Below, one piece after another: positions 34,443-43,890 of a stretch of DNA of 64,000 nt. How positions within the stretch are numbered: position 1 is the stretch's first letter; each line of letters opens with the position of its first letter. The position numbers and the translations under genes were made by a program. The notes under the pieces are model-generated. The model saw nothing but the letters and a program-made list of their open reading frames with translations. It had not been told where the DNA came from and did not search any database. The DNA comes from an uncultured Lachnospiraceae bacterium (lineage in GTDB: Bacteria; Bacillota; Clostridia; Lachnospirales; Lachnospiraceae): assembly GCA_910583615.1 (NCBI GenBank), contig CAJTXP010000008.1:1-64000 (forward strand). Reading direction: 5' to 3'.

Positions 34443-35813
34443 CTATGTTCCCCGTATGCCATGATACAGGCTGCAGGCAAACAGCGCCGCGAACAGGGCG
34501 AAGACAAGCTTCACCACCGTTTTTCCTGCTTTTCTCCCGCCCTCTTCCGGTTCCCGCGCCGTCACGAGCACAAGCGCCGTGATTCCCAGATAGAAAAAAC
34601 TGGTGTCGATGAGATTATGCATCAGAAAGGCGGCAACGCCTGCCCGCCCGGAAGGGGATTTCTTTTTGCACAGGGCGGAAAGTCCGGCCAGAATCACCAT
34701 GGCCATGGCGATCCAGCCCATCTCCACTCCTATATGGATCGGAATGTTGTGAATGTGCCAGGTGTTGAAGTATTTGCCGCCGTCGTTCAGATCCAGAAGT
34801 CTCCACTGAAGAGGCCCCACTCCGAATAAAGGATTTTTCGTCAGGTAGCCAAGACCGCTTTCCATCATCTCCAGCCGCTCGGCAAAGGTGGCCGACGCGC
34901 TGGGCCGAAGGACCGCCGCCAGGACCGCTACCAGAATACCCGACGCGGAGATTCCAAAAGCCGTCCGGGGATACGCCTCCAGAAATCGCCCGAACGTCTT
35001 CCAGTGCGCCGCCACCGCCGCCCCGTAAAGAAGCAGGGGCAGACAGACCCACGGAACACTGGTGCGGGCCGCTGTCAGAAAGACCAGCATGCCCGTGCCC
35101 ATCCCCCAGACGGCTCTGGACAGAATCCTGCAGGCATACCGGAACGTTTCCCGGAAGGAAGCCTCCCTCTTTTTCCCGATCAGCAGCGCCCCGATTCCCG
35201 CCGCCATGGATAAAAAGCTGCCCATGGACAGCGTCAGCGCCAGCGCGGCCAGAAGAACCGGCTCCAGAAAAGGCAGAAACGAAGCGTCATCCTGATCCTC
35301 CTCCATGCAGGATATCATGCAAAACCAGCCAATTACCAGAAAGATTCCCATGGCGTTGGCATTGCCCAGCAGTCCGGCCATCCGGCCCGCCCGGCCTTCT
35401 GTAACGGCCCGGAAAACAAACCGGCCGATCCCTTCCGCCGCCAGAGCTCCCGTCCAGAGGGCGCAGCAGCGCTTCAGCAGACGCAGCTCCTCCCTGTTCA
35501 GACAGGCCGTCAGCAGACAGATCACAGGAAAGAGTGCGTGCATGGCCCCATAACCGTCAACTATATTTCCATAGGTCACATAAGAGGAAGCCATGGCGGC
35601 CAGATCGTAGATGATGAGAGGAATCAGGATCCGCAGATCCACCTGCGCAGAGTCCCGGGACATGCCGGCTCCGCACAGAAGGATACCGGTCATTCCCGTC
35701 ATCCGAACGTCCCCCACGCCGATCAGGGAGAGGATCACCAGAGCCAGGGCAAGGCAAAGCGCCGCATAGTCGTCGATCAGGCTCTCCAGCCTCTGTTTCG
35801 TCCTGTGAATCAT
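34443..35813 (-). CDS. O-antigen ligase / Wzy-like multi-pass membrane protein
   Basis: 456 residues from ATG 35813 (MIHRTKQRLESLIDDYAALC), which has a GGGA-containing site upstream. About ten hydrophobic helices. The last third carries the usual O-antigen ligase/polymerase loop: FAERLEMMESGLGYLTKNPL, GVGPLQWRLL and HIHNIPIHIGVEMGWIAM. In Gram-positives this family polymerises or transfers surface glycans. Its place inside the adhesin locus suggests glycosylation of the surface proteins or wall glycan attachment, which is speculative. It ends 12 bp before the amidase start. Confidence 0.75.
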   Translation of the reverse strand: MIHRTKQRLESLIDDYAALCLALALVILSLIGVGDVRMTGMTGILLCGAGMSRDSAQVDLRILIPLIIYDLAAMASSYVTYGNIVDGYGAMHALFPVICLLTACLNREELRLLKRCCALWTGALAAEGIGRFVFRAVTEGRAGRMAGLLGNANAMGIFLVIGWFCMISCMEEDQDDASFLPFLEPVLLAALALTLSMGSFLSMAAGIGALLIGKKREASFRETFRYACRILSRAVWGMGTGMLVFLTAARTSVPWVCLPLLLYGAAVAAHWKTFGRFLEAYPRTAFGISASGILVAVLAAVLRPSASATFAERLEMMESGLGYLTKNPLFGVGPLQWRLLDLNDGGKYFNTWHIHNIPIHIGVEMGWIAMAMVILAGLSALCKKKSPSGRAGVAAFLMHNLIDTSFFYLGITALVLVTAREPEEGGRKAGKTVVKLVFALFAALFACSLYHGIRGT

Positions 35814-35838
35814 ATTTCCATCCCTCTCCCGCCGATCG

Positions 35839-38800
35839 TTATACTTTATACTTCTTTCTGAAAACCAGAACCGCAATGCCAAGGCCGGACAGAACCGTTA
35901 TGACCAGAAACGTCATTGGATGAATATTGTCGCCCGTAGACGGCGCATTCTGATCCTCCACGTGCTCCTCCTGGGAAGCCGGCTCCTCCGGCGAGGCGGA
36001 ATCTTTGGATGCATCCGAACGGGAACTGTGGCTGGAACCGGGACTGTGTTCTGTCCCCGGCTGCGGATCCGGACCTGGATCTGTTCCCGGTTTCGGGTCC
36101 GTACCCGGATCTGTTCCCGGATCTTTACCCGGCCCCGGATCAGGATCCGTTCCCGGACCGGGCCCTGGCGGTTTCTCCGGCTCCAGCGTATTGACAAAGG
36201 AAGCCGTCTTAAGTTCTCCGTCCGCCGTCGTACCGGTCCCGCCGTGCACCGCAGTCGTATAGCCGTCCTGATCCGCCTCCCGCTCCGCGACCGCATACTG
36301 CATATTCACAGGCAGGCCTGCAATCTCTACAAACTGTCCGTCATGAAGCGTGACGCTCTCTCCGCTGGAAATGCTGCCCTCCCGGGCTCCCGTATAAGGA
36401 AACGTTCCTTCGACCGCAGAGCCGTCCGCGCCGGTAAACGTCACGGTAAAGGTAAATTCCTTCGTCCTGTCTCCGATGCCGGCAACTGATTTCTGAATGC
36501 GTAAGAAACTCTCCTCAGGCCATGGCTCCCGGCTGTTTTTAAAGGCGGCGGGAACGCTGTCATCCTTATAGATCTCTCCTTCCACCGTACCTGACTTCGG
36601 AAAGACATACCAGTCCGCCGCTTCCGCTTCCGTAACCCGGAAATCCGTACCCGCGGGCAGGCCGAGTATGGTAATGCTTTCATCGTGGTGCAGAGGAAGC
36701 TCCATCCCGCTGGAAATATAACCGGCTTTATTCGTACCGTAGAAGAAATACTCCCCCGGAAGCTCCTGTCCTTCCGGATCTGTAAACTGAACCGTAAAAG
36801 CAAAATTCTTCTTATAATCCGCTTCCTCAAGGTCCGGGCCGCTTAACATCTTCTCGATCTCCAGACTGCCCGTATCCGTCTCCTGCGCCGTCCGGTCCGT
36901 GACCACCACGATATTCAAAAGACTGAACAGGTTGGTCAGATCCGTGTCGCCCAGGTTCTCCCGGTTGGCGTCCGAGGACGCATTCCCGTAAACCGGCGTT
37001 GTCAGAGCCTCGTAATTCTGCCGGATTCTGGCGCGGATGTACCCGGTGTCGGCGACGAAGAACGGTTTGTACACCGCCCCGCCGTCCTCATCGTGAAGTC
37101 CGTAATCAATGATGGTATTGATGCCGTAGTGCAGATTCATGGTACGCTTTACGCTGGACGCGGCAAGCTCCATATCCTTCCAGTCACCGGACAGAAGTTC
37201 TTTATTCTCCGACGGCTGCTGCTGTGCGGTTGCCGTGATGTCCCGAAGGGTAATGTCCACATCATCCTCTATGGCGTACTGGTGCATGGTCTGCGTCAGT
37301 TTCCCAACGCCTGCCATAACAGTCACGCCGTCTTCTTCTGTTCCCGCGTCCGCATAGATGGAACGGGTCCCGATCACCACGGGAATCACCGTAGCGTTGA
37401 GGGAGCATCCGTCCGGCGCGGCAAGCTCTTTCAAATAATACTGCCGGCGCTTTGCCGTATCCCATCTGGCCTTCGCATGTCCGGGACTTACGTCGTCGGA
37501 AGAAGAGAAGATAAGAGTCCCTTCCTGACCGTTTACCGTGCCGGTAATTCCTTCGGCAACCGGATCTCCTGTACAGTCCGCCTGCTCAAAGAGCCCGAAG
37601 CGGGCGCCGTTTCTCGGCCTTCCGTTCTGATCGATCTTCATGACCCACAGTTCCCGCTGGTCATTGGGTATGTAGATCAGGGAACGGAAATTCTGATTGA
37701 ACTGATCCGCATTCAGGAAGCTGAAGCCTCTGCCGCTTCCGGTGTGATCCGTAGTCACGCTCATAATCGCATTCAGCGTGTCTTCCGTACCATGCGCCCT
37801 GACATAATCGCCCAGCGCGCGGTAGCGTTCTTCCGCGCTGCTCCCGCTGATTCCCAGCTGCGCCAAGGCGGCGGGCTCGATGCTTCCGTAGACAAGCCGC
37901 AGATCCCCGTCCGCGTGGACGGACCGGTAACGGTTGGCAAGCCCCGGCAGGTCGTCGAAAACGCCCGTCAGACGGAAGTTGTCCTCCTCCCAGGAAAAGT
38001 ACCAGTCCGGAACCTCATGGTCCGCCGCCTGCTCCAGAATCGCACGGAGCACTGCGCTCCGCCACGCCTCCACTCCTGCGCCTGCAGCGACCTCGGAAGC
38101 CTGAAATCCCTTCAGATTGCTGCCGTACAGCGCCTGCCAGGTATGATCCGACTGCCGCAGCATCATGGGAATGACTACGATCAGTCCGTCGCTCTGCTTT
38201 TCGCGGTCCACCGGGAGCATCAGATTCGGCTCGATATCTCCGGTCTGCTCATTAAACTGGCCGTAGGTCAGACGCCCGGTCCCGATGATATGGGCCACAG
38301 AACAGGCATAAGCGCCAGTCGTCCAGCGGTTTGCCACAGAGAGCATCTGGGTATCCGGATCAAAGTACAGCACAATGTCGATGGGAAGCGCCCGGTACCC
38401 TTCGGGCGTATTGGTCTCTTTCAAAATATAATACTGGCGCCCCCGGTCTGCGAAGTTAAAATAACTGCCGTTCTCGTCCACAAACCGGGCTGATCCGTCC
38501 GCCTCGGTCTCCAGATGAACAAGCGCTTCCCCCTCTCTCCTCTTTACCCAGAATTCATTGCCGTCGTTGACGTCATTGTCCGTATACCGGCACTGGATCG
38601 CACCCGGAGCTTCTGCAGACGTCAGTTCCGCCGGGCACAGATCGAAGGTGATTCCCGAAAGCGGCATGCCGTCCTGATCCACCTTTTTGATCTGCTGGTA
38701 AAAGAACGGTTGAAGGTTGAACCGGAGGGCAAGGCTGGAATCATAATTTCCCCGCTCCAGATAGAACATCTTCAGAGTATGTCCTGTATTGCTGGCAAAG

Positions 38801-41800
38801 GTATCTCCGTTCCAGAAGAAACCGCCTGCCAGACCGGCCTTTTCAAACTGCGCCTTCAGGGTCGTCTCCTGAGACTGGACGGCGGTTTCATACAGTTTGT
38901 CCAGATCCACCGTGCCGTCGTCCTTGTAGGGGAAACCGTTCGTCTTCCAGCTCTGTCCGACGGAGACCCTGCCGGTGGAGAAATCGATCGTACCATAGAT
39001 CTCACTGTGGATGCCGCCCAGATCCAGCACCAGCACGTCGTCAATAAAGATCCATACGTCGTCGTCCCCGGAAAACTGGAAGGTCATGGGCTGATCGCCC
39101 ATCGCGCCCATATTGATCCTGCCGCCCGGCGTCTGGCGAAAATCAATGGATACGGTCATACCCAGATGGTGGTTCATATATCCGGCGGTTGTCCTGCCGT
39201 TGTGGCTGCTGATGTTCTCATTACCGGAAAGCTTTCCGTCATCCCCTACCAGGTCAAATACCTCCGCGCCGGTATTGAACGGGAAAAAATTGCCGGTGCT
39301 CCGTCCGCCTGTGAATCCGCCGTTTTCATAGCTCCGGTCGGTACGTTCCACCGCAGGCGCGTCATAGAGCACAAACCGGTTGGAAGCTTCGTCGAATTCC
39401 GCGAAATTCTGCCGCATGTCATAATAATAATAACCGTTGTTGTCGATCTGGAACAGTCCTTCCACATCCGTGAAGGACTCTCTGTGATCCTGCGCGGTCT
39501 CCGGGTCAAACAGATAATTAAGAGAGGCGTCCCCGCCATGCTCCGCTTCCCACTTCCGGATCACCGTTTTACTGATATTCTGCAGATCCGTACTGTCATA
39601 TCGTTCATCCAGAGGATCGCCGATGTGGTCTCCGCACAGTTTATAATCGGTGATATCCTCACATCCGTCCATCTGCCGCACCATGGCTTCCGTATCCATC
39701 ACCGGATAGCCGTCCTTCAGAACGGATTCCACAAGCCCGGTCATGCCGGCGGCCTGCTTGCCGTATTCGGAGACGGCTCCGGCGCCTTTATTCCAGTAAC
39801 CGGCATGGATATTGCCGTCGCCGAACAGAAGCAGGCGTCCTTTGTTGATTCCTTTGTCCCAGTCTTCCACGCCGGAGCGCGGCACATCAGGATTCACCGG
39901 GCCGTTATGGATATCCGTCGTCCCCAGAAGGTCGTTGCCTTCGGCTCCGTTTGCATCCACCCAGTAATCAAACAGATTGACCGTCGTATTCGGCGGATTG
40001 ACGCTGGACACAATGTGATCCTCTAGATTGATCTCATACAGGGTAATCGTAAGATTCAGGATATTATCAATCTCCGCCGTGTCGTTGGCAATATCCGGCA
40101 GCGACAAATCCCTTGAATTCACCCGGATCCGGTAGCCTGCGTTCGACACGGGCGCAGCTTTCAGCGTCAGTTCAAGGCCGTCCTCGACCGTATCGACGGC
40201 CGCCGTGACTTCGTCGATATTCCATGCAATGTTCACATATCCGTATACAATCCCGGAAGTCGGCTGGCCTTCTGCAGGAGTGAATCCCGCATCCTTCAGC
40301 TCCTGGCTGTAATACCCGCTGCAGGAGATCCGGTCAGGAAGAATCGAAGAGAGCTTCCGGGCCAGCATATCACGGTCGGAAGTAATTGCCATATAATAAT
40401 CCATGGAATACCGGTAATCATTCTGATCTTCCTCGATCTCCGAACCGCCCCGGGATACATACTTCCAGTCCGAGACGAACCTGTCTCCCGGTCGGACGTC
40501 ATACACCGTAACGGTCATGTTCAGGATACCGGAGATTTCCGCGGTGTCGTTGGCATTCTCCGGCAGACTCGTATTATTGGAATTTACACGGATCCGATAA
40601 CCCGTATTGGATACCGGCCTGGCTTCAAAGGTCAGCTCCCGGCCATTTTGAAGCGCGCCCGCAGCCTTTATGACTTCTTCCGTATTCCATTCGATATTTA
40701 CATAGCCTCTTACAAGCCCCGTAGAATCCGACTGGCCATCCGCATAGGTAAGCCCCGCATCCGTCAATTGATGATTCGTATTATATCCACTGCAGAGAAT
40801 TCTGCCCGGAAGAGTATCTTTCAGCTTCTGAATCAAAGTTGCGCTGTCAGAAGTAACGTCCAGACTGCAGTTCATGGAATATTTATAATCTGTCTCAGGA
40901 ATCACAGAACCGTCCCGGGATGCATAGCTCCAGTTACTGACATATTTGTCTATATCCGCATACGGCGCGCCTCCGCCCAGCTCCAGCAGCACCGTCAGCT
41001 TCTCTGTCTCTTCCCCGGGCGCGTACCCTTCGGGCAGCTCTGCGGTCAGCGTGTAGCTGCCTTCCCAGGCCCCCGCTTCCGGAAGGCCGCCAAGACTCCA
41101 TGTCAGCGCCAGAACGTCTTCCGTACCGTCTTCCAGCACGGCCGTGATCTCCTGGGGCAGAAGTTCGAGCAGGAGTTCCCGCGTCACCGGATGCTCCGCA
41201 TCCGCGCCGGGCAGTCCAAGGCCCCAGCTTCCGGTCTCTTCCTGCCGGATCAGCATGGAATCTTCGCCGTTCCAGGTCCATGAGACGACCGTCCGCACCT
41301 TACCGTCCCCCGGCAGGCTGTCCGTCTTCTCATCGGCGTCCGTCCCGGCGGCGCAGATCTCACAGACATAGGTGCAGGGCATCCCTTCCGACGGTTCTCT
41401 GTAGCCGCATTCCTCATCGTGCTCATGGGTGCAGCCGCTTCCCTCCCCGGAAGCGGTATATCCGCAGTTCCCGTCATGCTCATGGGTGCAGCCGCCCCCT
41501 TCTGCTGGCTCCGTATAGCCGCAGTTCTCATCGTGCTCGTGGGTACAGTCGCTTCCTTCCACAGGTTCGGCATATCCGCACGCACCGTCATGCTCATGGG
41601 TGCAGCCTTCTTTTGTCTCTTCGTCATAGCCGCACGCGTCGTCATGCTCGTGCGTACAGTCAGACCCTTCCGCAGGCTCTGCATAACCGCAGTTTTCGTC
41701 ATGCTCATGGGTACAGTCGCTTCCTTCCGAAGGCTCCGTATAACCGCAGTCCGCGCTGTGTTCGTGAGTGCAGCCAGACCTCTCGCCGTCTTCGGCGTAT

Positions 41801-42045
41801 CCGCAGCTTTCATCGTGCTCATGACCGCAGGGAGCCCCCTCATCGGGCGGCGTATAGCCGCATTCCTGCGTATGCTCCGGATGGTGCGGACACAGACCGT
41901 TTTCCGCAGAAACCGTAAGTCCCGTACCATACAGAGGCGCAGTGACAGCAAAGATCAGGATCCAGGAAACCATCCGGCCAAAAATCCCGGGACGGCTTCT
42001 GCACGCTCCGTGTCCTCTTGAATTCCCGCTATTTTGTCTCATCAT
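35839..42045 (-). CDS. Giant surface adhesin with Cys/His repeats, fibro-slime and Cna-B/SpaA modules (APSTGDN)
   Basis: 2068 residues from ATG 42045, which has GAGGAGG 6 bases upstream. A signal helix (about 25-45) is followed at 55-225 by nine Cys/His units, eight of the form CTHEHDxxCGYxEPxEG. Next are two paralogous roughly 140-residue modules (SNWSYASRDGS, SDWKYVSRGGS) and a fibro-slime/PA14-like domain (about 950-1130: HHLGMTVSIDFRQ, FSGDDDVWIFIDDVLVLDLG). SpaA-like modules start at KKVDQDGMPLSG and MKIDQNGRPRNGA. Two Cna-B-like repeats then carry TVQFTDPEG/TVTFTGADG, followed by a Pro/Gly/Asp-rich stalk and APSTGDN, a helix and RKKYKV. A wall-anchored tip or adhesin is inferred; the ligand is unknown. 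Confidence 0.85.
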   Translation of the reverse strand: MMRQNSGNSRGHGACRSRPGIFGRMVSWILIFAVTAPLYGTGLTVSAENGLCPHHPEHTQECGYTPPDEGAPCGHEHDESCGYAEDGERSGCTHEHSADCGYTEPSEGSDCTHEHDENCGYAEPAEGSDCTHEHDDACGYDEETKEGCTHEHDGACGYAEPVEGSDCTHEHDENCGYTEPAEGGGCTHEHDGNCGYTASGEGSGCTHEHDEECGYREPSEGMPCTYVCEICAAGTDADEKTDSLPGDGKVRTVVSWTWNGEDSMLIRQEETGSWGLGLPGADAEHPVTRELLLELLPQEITAVLEDGTEDVLALTWSLGGLPEAGAWEGSYTLTAELPEGYAPGEETEKLTVLLELGGGAPYADIDKYVSNWSYASRDGSVIPETDYKYSMNCSLDVTSDSATLIQKLKDTLPGRILCSGYNTNHQLTDAGLTYADGQSDSTGLVRGYVNIEWNTEEVIKAAGALQNGRELTFEARPVSNTGYRIRVNSNNTSLPENANDTAEISGILNMTVTVYDVRPGDRFVSDWKYVSRGGSEIEEDQNDYRYSMDYYMAITSDRDMLARKLSSILPDRISCSGYYSQELKDAGFTPAEGQPTSGIVYGYVNIAWNIDEVTAAVDTVEDGLELTLKAAPVSNAGYRIRVNSRDLSLPDIANDTAEIDNILNLTITLYEINLEDHIVSSVNPPNTTVNLFDYWVDANGAEGNDLLGTTDIHNGPVNPDVPRSGVEDWDKGINKGRLLLFGDGNIHAGYWNKGAGAVSEYGKQAAGMTGLVESVLKDGYPVMDTEAMVRQMDGCEDITDYKLCGDHIGDPLDERYDSTDLQNISKTVIRKWEAEHGGDASLNYLFDPETAQDHRESFTDVEGLFQIDNNGYYYYDMRQNFAEFDEASNRFVLYDAPAVERTDRSYENGGFTGGRSTGNFFPFNTGAEVFDLVGDDGKLSGNENISSHNGRTTAGYMNHHLGMTVSIDFRQTPGGRINMGAMGDQPMTFQFSGDDDVWIFIDDVLVLDLGGIHSEIYGTIDFSTGRVSVGQSWKTNGFPYKDDGTVDLDKLYETAVQSQETTLKAQFEKAGLAGGFFWNGDTFASNTGHTLKMFYLERGNYDSSLALRFNLQPFFYQQIKKVDQDGMPLSGITFDLCPAELTSAEAPGAIQCRYTDNDVNDGNEFWVKRREGEALVHLETEADGSARFVDENGSYFNFADRGRQYYILKETNTPEGYRALPIDIVLYFDPDTQMLSVANRWTTGAYACSVAHIIGTGRLTYGQFNEQTGDIEPNLMLPVDREKQSDGLIVVIPMMLRQSDHTWQALYGSNLKGFQASEVAAGAGVEAWRSAVLRAILEQAADHEVPDWYFSWEEDNFRLTGVFDDLPGLANRYRSVHADGDLRLVYGSIEPAALAQLGISGSSAEERYRALGDYVRAHGTEDTLNAIMSVTTDHTGSGRGFSFLNADQFNQNFRSLIYIPNDQRELWVMKIDQNGRPRNGARFGLFEQADCTGDPVAEGITGTVNGQEGTLIFSSSDDVSPGHAKARWDTAKRRQYYLKELAAPDGCSLNATVIPVVIGTRSIYADAGTEEDGVTVMAGVGKLTQTMHQYAIEDDVDITLRDITATAQQQPSENKELLSGDWKDMELAASSVKRTMNLHYGINTIIDYGLHDEDGGAVYKPFFVADTGYIRARIRQNYEALTTPVYGNASSDANRENLGDTDLTNLFSLLNIVVVTDRTAQETDTGSLEIEKMLSGPDLEEADYKKNFAFTVQFTDPEGQELPGEYFFYGTNKAGYISSGMELPLHHDESITILGLPAGTDFRVTEAEAADWYVFPKSGTVEGEIYKDDSVPAAFKNSREPWPEESFLRIQKSVAGIGDRTKEFTFTVTFTGADGSAVEGTFPYTGAREGSISSGESVTLHDGQFVEIAGLPVNMQYAVAEREADQDGYTTAVHGGTGTTADGELKTASFVNTLEPEKPPGPGPGTDPDPGPGKDPGTDPGTDPKPGTDPGPDPQPGTEHSPGSSHSSRSDASKDSASPEEPASQEEHVEDQNAPSTGDNIHPMTFLVITVLSGLGIAVLVFRKKYKV
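41380..41880. repeat. 57-bp coding repeats (Cys/His units)
   Basis: Tandem degenerate 57-bp units encode C-T-H-E-H-D-x-x-C-G-Y followed by a Glu/Pro/Gly spacer. Each unit offers two Cys and two His, a possible metal site. Confidence 0.8.
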
Positions 42046-42116
42046 AACCAGCCTCCTCAAGTATGTATCTATACTGCGGGCAGACGACAACACACATCAT
42101 AAAGCAAACTATCCAC

Positions 42117-42146
42117 AAAATGGGAAGTGCATTGACTGCCTTCCCA
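42117..42146 (-). terminator. Weak terminator or attenuator before the giant adhesin
   Basis: On the minus strand TGGGAAG pairs with CTTCCCA around a 12-base loop and is followed by TTTTG. It lies between the small regulator-linked gene and the adhesin at 35839-42045, so it may lower transcription into the distal adhesin genes. Confidence 0.45.
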
Positions 42147-42149
42147 CTT

Positions 42150-42644
42150 CTACCTTTCTGTCCAGCTCACCTCATCCGGACCGTCCTCTTCACCACAGAC
42201 CATATCCAGCGCTCCGTCCACCAGCTTGATCAGCTCCCAGACCGAACGGAAACAGACGGTCTTATCTTGATCCATCCACGTAATCCTTCCCTGCCAGCTG
42301 CTGTTCTGGCGGTGCTGCACGCGGATCACAAACGTCCCCAGCTCCCCATGCCTGCTCAGTAATTCCTCGTCTTTCATAATCTTCGTCCTTTCTGAAGAAT
42401 GAATATTTCGTGTTCTTTCCTTTCCGCCTCCTGTAAAGGTGCGGTCGACCGTTCCGGGATAAGGGAAATTCATCCAGTTGTAGAACTGTTCCAGACGGGA
42501 AAGGAGCTGTTCCATCGTACCGAACCGCTTCCCCTCTCTGCTGTAGGCGTGGTAAAGTCTGCCCTGGAGCTGATGCTCCAGCCTGCTGTCCACACACATC
42601 ACCACTCCGTTTGGAGTCCCTATGTACCACTGCGATCTCTCCAT
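42150..42644 (-). CDS. Conserved hypothetical protein of sortase loci, 164 aa
   Basis: GAGGA lies 7 bases before the ATG; the gene begins 10 bp after the BTAD gene stops. Two parts are visible: an N-terminal region (WYIGTPNGVVMCVDSRL, LYHAYSREGKRFGTMEQLL) and a C-terminal small beta domain (FVIRVQHRQNSSWQGRITWM, VCFRSVWELIKLVDGAL). I recall similar small proteins near Lachnospiraceae pilus and BTAD genes, but no function is established. No signal peptide, so it is cytoplasmic. A partner or modulator of the BTAD regulator is possible. Confidence 0.6.
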   Translation of the reverse strand: MERSQWYIGTPNGVVMCVDSRLEHQLQGRLYHAYSREGKRFGTMEQLLSRLEQFYNWMNFPYPGTVDRTFTGGGKERTRNIHSSERTKIMKDEELLSRHGELGTFVIRVQHRQNSSWQGRITWMDQDKTVCFRSVWELIKLVDGALDMVCGEEDGPDEVSWTER

Positions 42645-42654
42645 AAGTCTGTCC

Positions 42655-43890
42655 TCATTTCCAGTTCATGATCTTCTGTTCCATCTTCTGTGTACAGATG
42701 ACGCTCTTTACATGATATCGAACTCCCAGCCGCTGACGTCCGGACCGGAAGCGGCCGTTGATCCTTTTCTGCAGGATCCGGCAGCTTTCCCGGGTCGTGT
42801 TGAACAACAGCACCAGATACTGCCCTTTCCCATATCGGTTGATCACGTCGCTGCGCCGCACCGAACAGCGGACCGCTTCACAGAGCCTGTCTGTCAGCTG
42901 TTCCAGCACAGAGCTGTCCTCCACCGGATTTCCCTTGCCGTCCACCAGCGTACAGAGCATCAGATAGACCGACTGACCGCTCCGCTCCAGCATGCGAACC
43001 AGCATCTGATAGATTCCTTCGAACACCGGCCAGTTGCAGATATATCCTCCGGATACCCGCTCCCCATGTTCCGCCAACAGCTCCTGTATCTCGTCAAACG
43101 CCGTATACGAATGTTCCATCCGGCCTCCCAGGCTGTGCAGAAGCTCCGTCAGGCGTTCGCAGGGGCGCATCCCCTGCTCCTGAAAGTAAAAGGACACCGT
43201 ATCATCATAGAATTTTCTGGCTTCCACTGTCCTTCCGGAAGCTGCCAGCGCCTCCATCGTCACAGTCTCCCAGTCCGCCAGCGGATGAACCTTCGCTGCA
43301 TGAAGCCCCAGCTTCTCCATCTGCTCATAATCCTTCTGCTCTCTCAAAAGCTCCACTGCATGTTCCACGCAGTAGCAGAACTGCTCCCGGTACCGTCTGG
43401 CTTCCTTCTCCGCCCAGAGCGCCTTTGCCTGCGTCCCCAGAAATTCACCCGTATAGCAGTAGCAGACCGACAGACACAGCTCCAGAAGACGCCCCGGATC
43501 TTCCTCCGCGCCGACTTCCTGAAACAGCCGGTCCATCCTGGCCGCATCCTCCACGACCGCTACTTCATCCGTCCAGTAACAGACGCCGGAACTTTGTCTG
43601 ATATATTCCGGTTCCGGCAGACAGGCCTTCCTGAGCCGTTTTCTTGCATTATACAGGACGCTCCGCATGGCGTGCCCCCGATCCTGAAGATCCCGGCCCG
43701 CGAAAAGCACCTCCTCCAGAAGGTTCCGTTCGATCCCTCTGCCGTGGTCATGCAGAAGCAGCTGCAGCAGGCTGACAAACTGCGTCTCTCCCGCCCCGCT
43801 TCTGCCTGCGATCCTTTTTCCATTCCATGTTACATAAAATTCCCCAAAAGTGTGTACATATAATACGTTTTCTGAACCCTTCTCCCTCAT
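42655..43890 (-). CDS. BTAD (SARP-like) transcriptional regulator with degenerate GGDEF-like C-terminus
   Basis: 411 residues. The N-terminal winged helix starts YVHTFGEFYVTWNGKRI and continues QFVSLLQLLLHDHGRGI and RSVLYNARKRLRKA, typical of SARP/BTAD regulators. Residues about 120-265 are a helical TPR-like BTAD domain (YCYTGEFLGTQ, MEKLGLHAAKVHPLADWETV). The last 110 residues resemble a GGDEF fold without the catalytic motif (VYLMLCTLVDGKG, CSVRRSDVINRYGKGQYLVL). It overlaps the class B sortase stop by 4 bp and is the obvious local regulator of the appendage locus. Confidence 0.8.
   Translation of the reverse strand: MREKGSENVLYVHTFGEFYVTWNGKRIAGRSGAGETQFVSLLQLLLHDHGRGIERNLLEEVLFAGRDLQDRGHAMRSVLYNARKRLRKACLPEPEYIRQSSGVCYWTDEVAVVEDAARMDRLFQEVGAEEDPGRLLELCLSVCYCYTGEFLGTQAKALWAEKEARRYREQFCYCVEHAVELLREQKDYEQMEKLGLHAAKVHPLADWETVTMEALAASGRTVEARKFYDDTVSFYFQEQGMRPCERLTELLHSLGGRMEHSYTAFDEIQELLAEHGERVSGGYICNWPVFEGIYQMLVRMLERSGQSVYLMLCTLVDGKGNPVEDSSVLEQLTDRLCEAVRCSVRRSDVINRYGKGQYLVLLFNTTRESCRILQKRINGRFRSGRQRLGVRYHVKSVICTQKMEQKIMNWK

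Noticed and set aside
37093..40026. Two long plus-strand frames opposite the 2068-residue adhesin
   Set aside because: Antisense to a gene with clear fibro-slime and SpaA domains; no ribosome sites.
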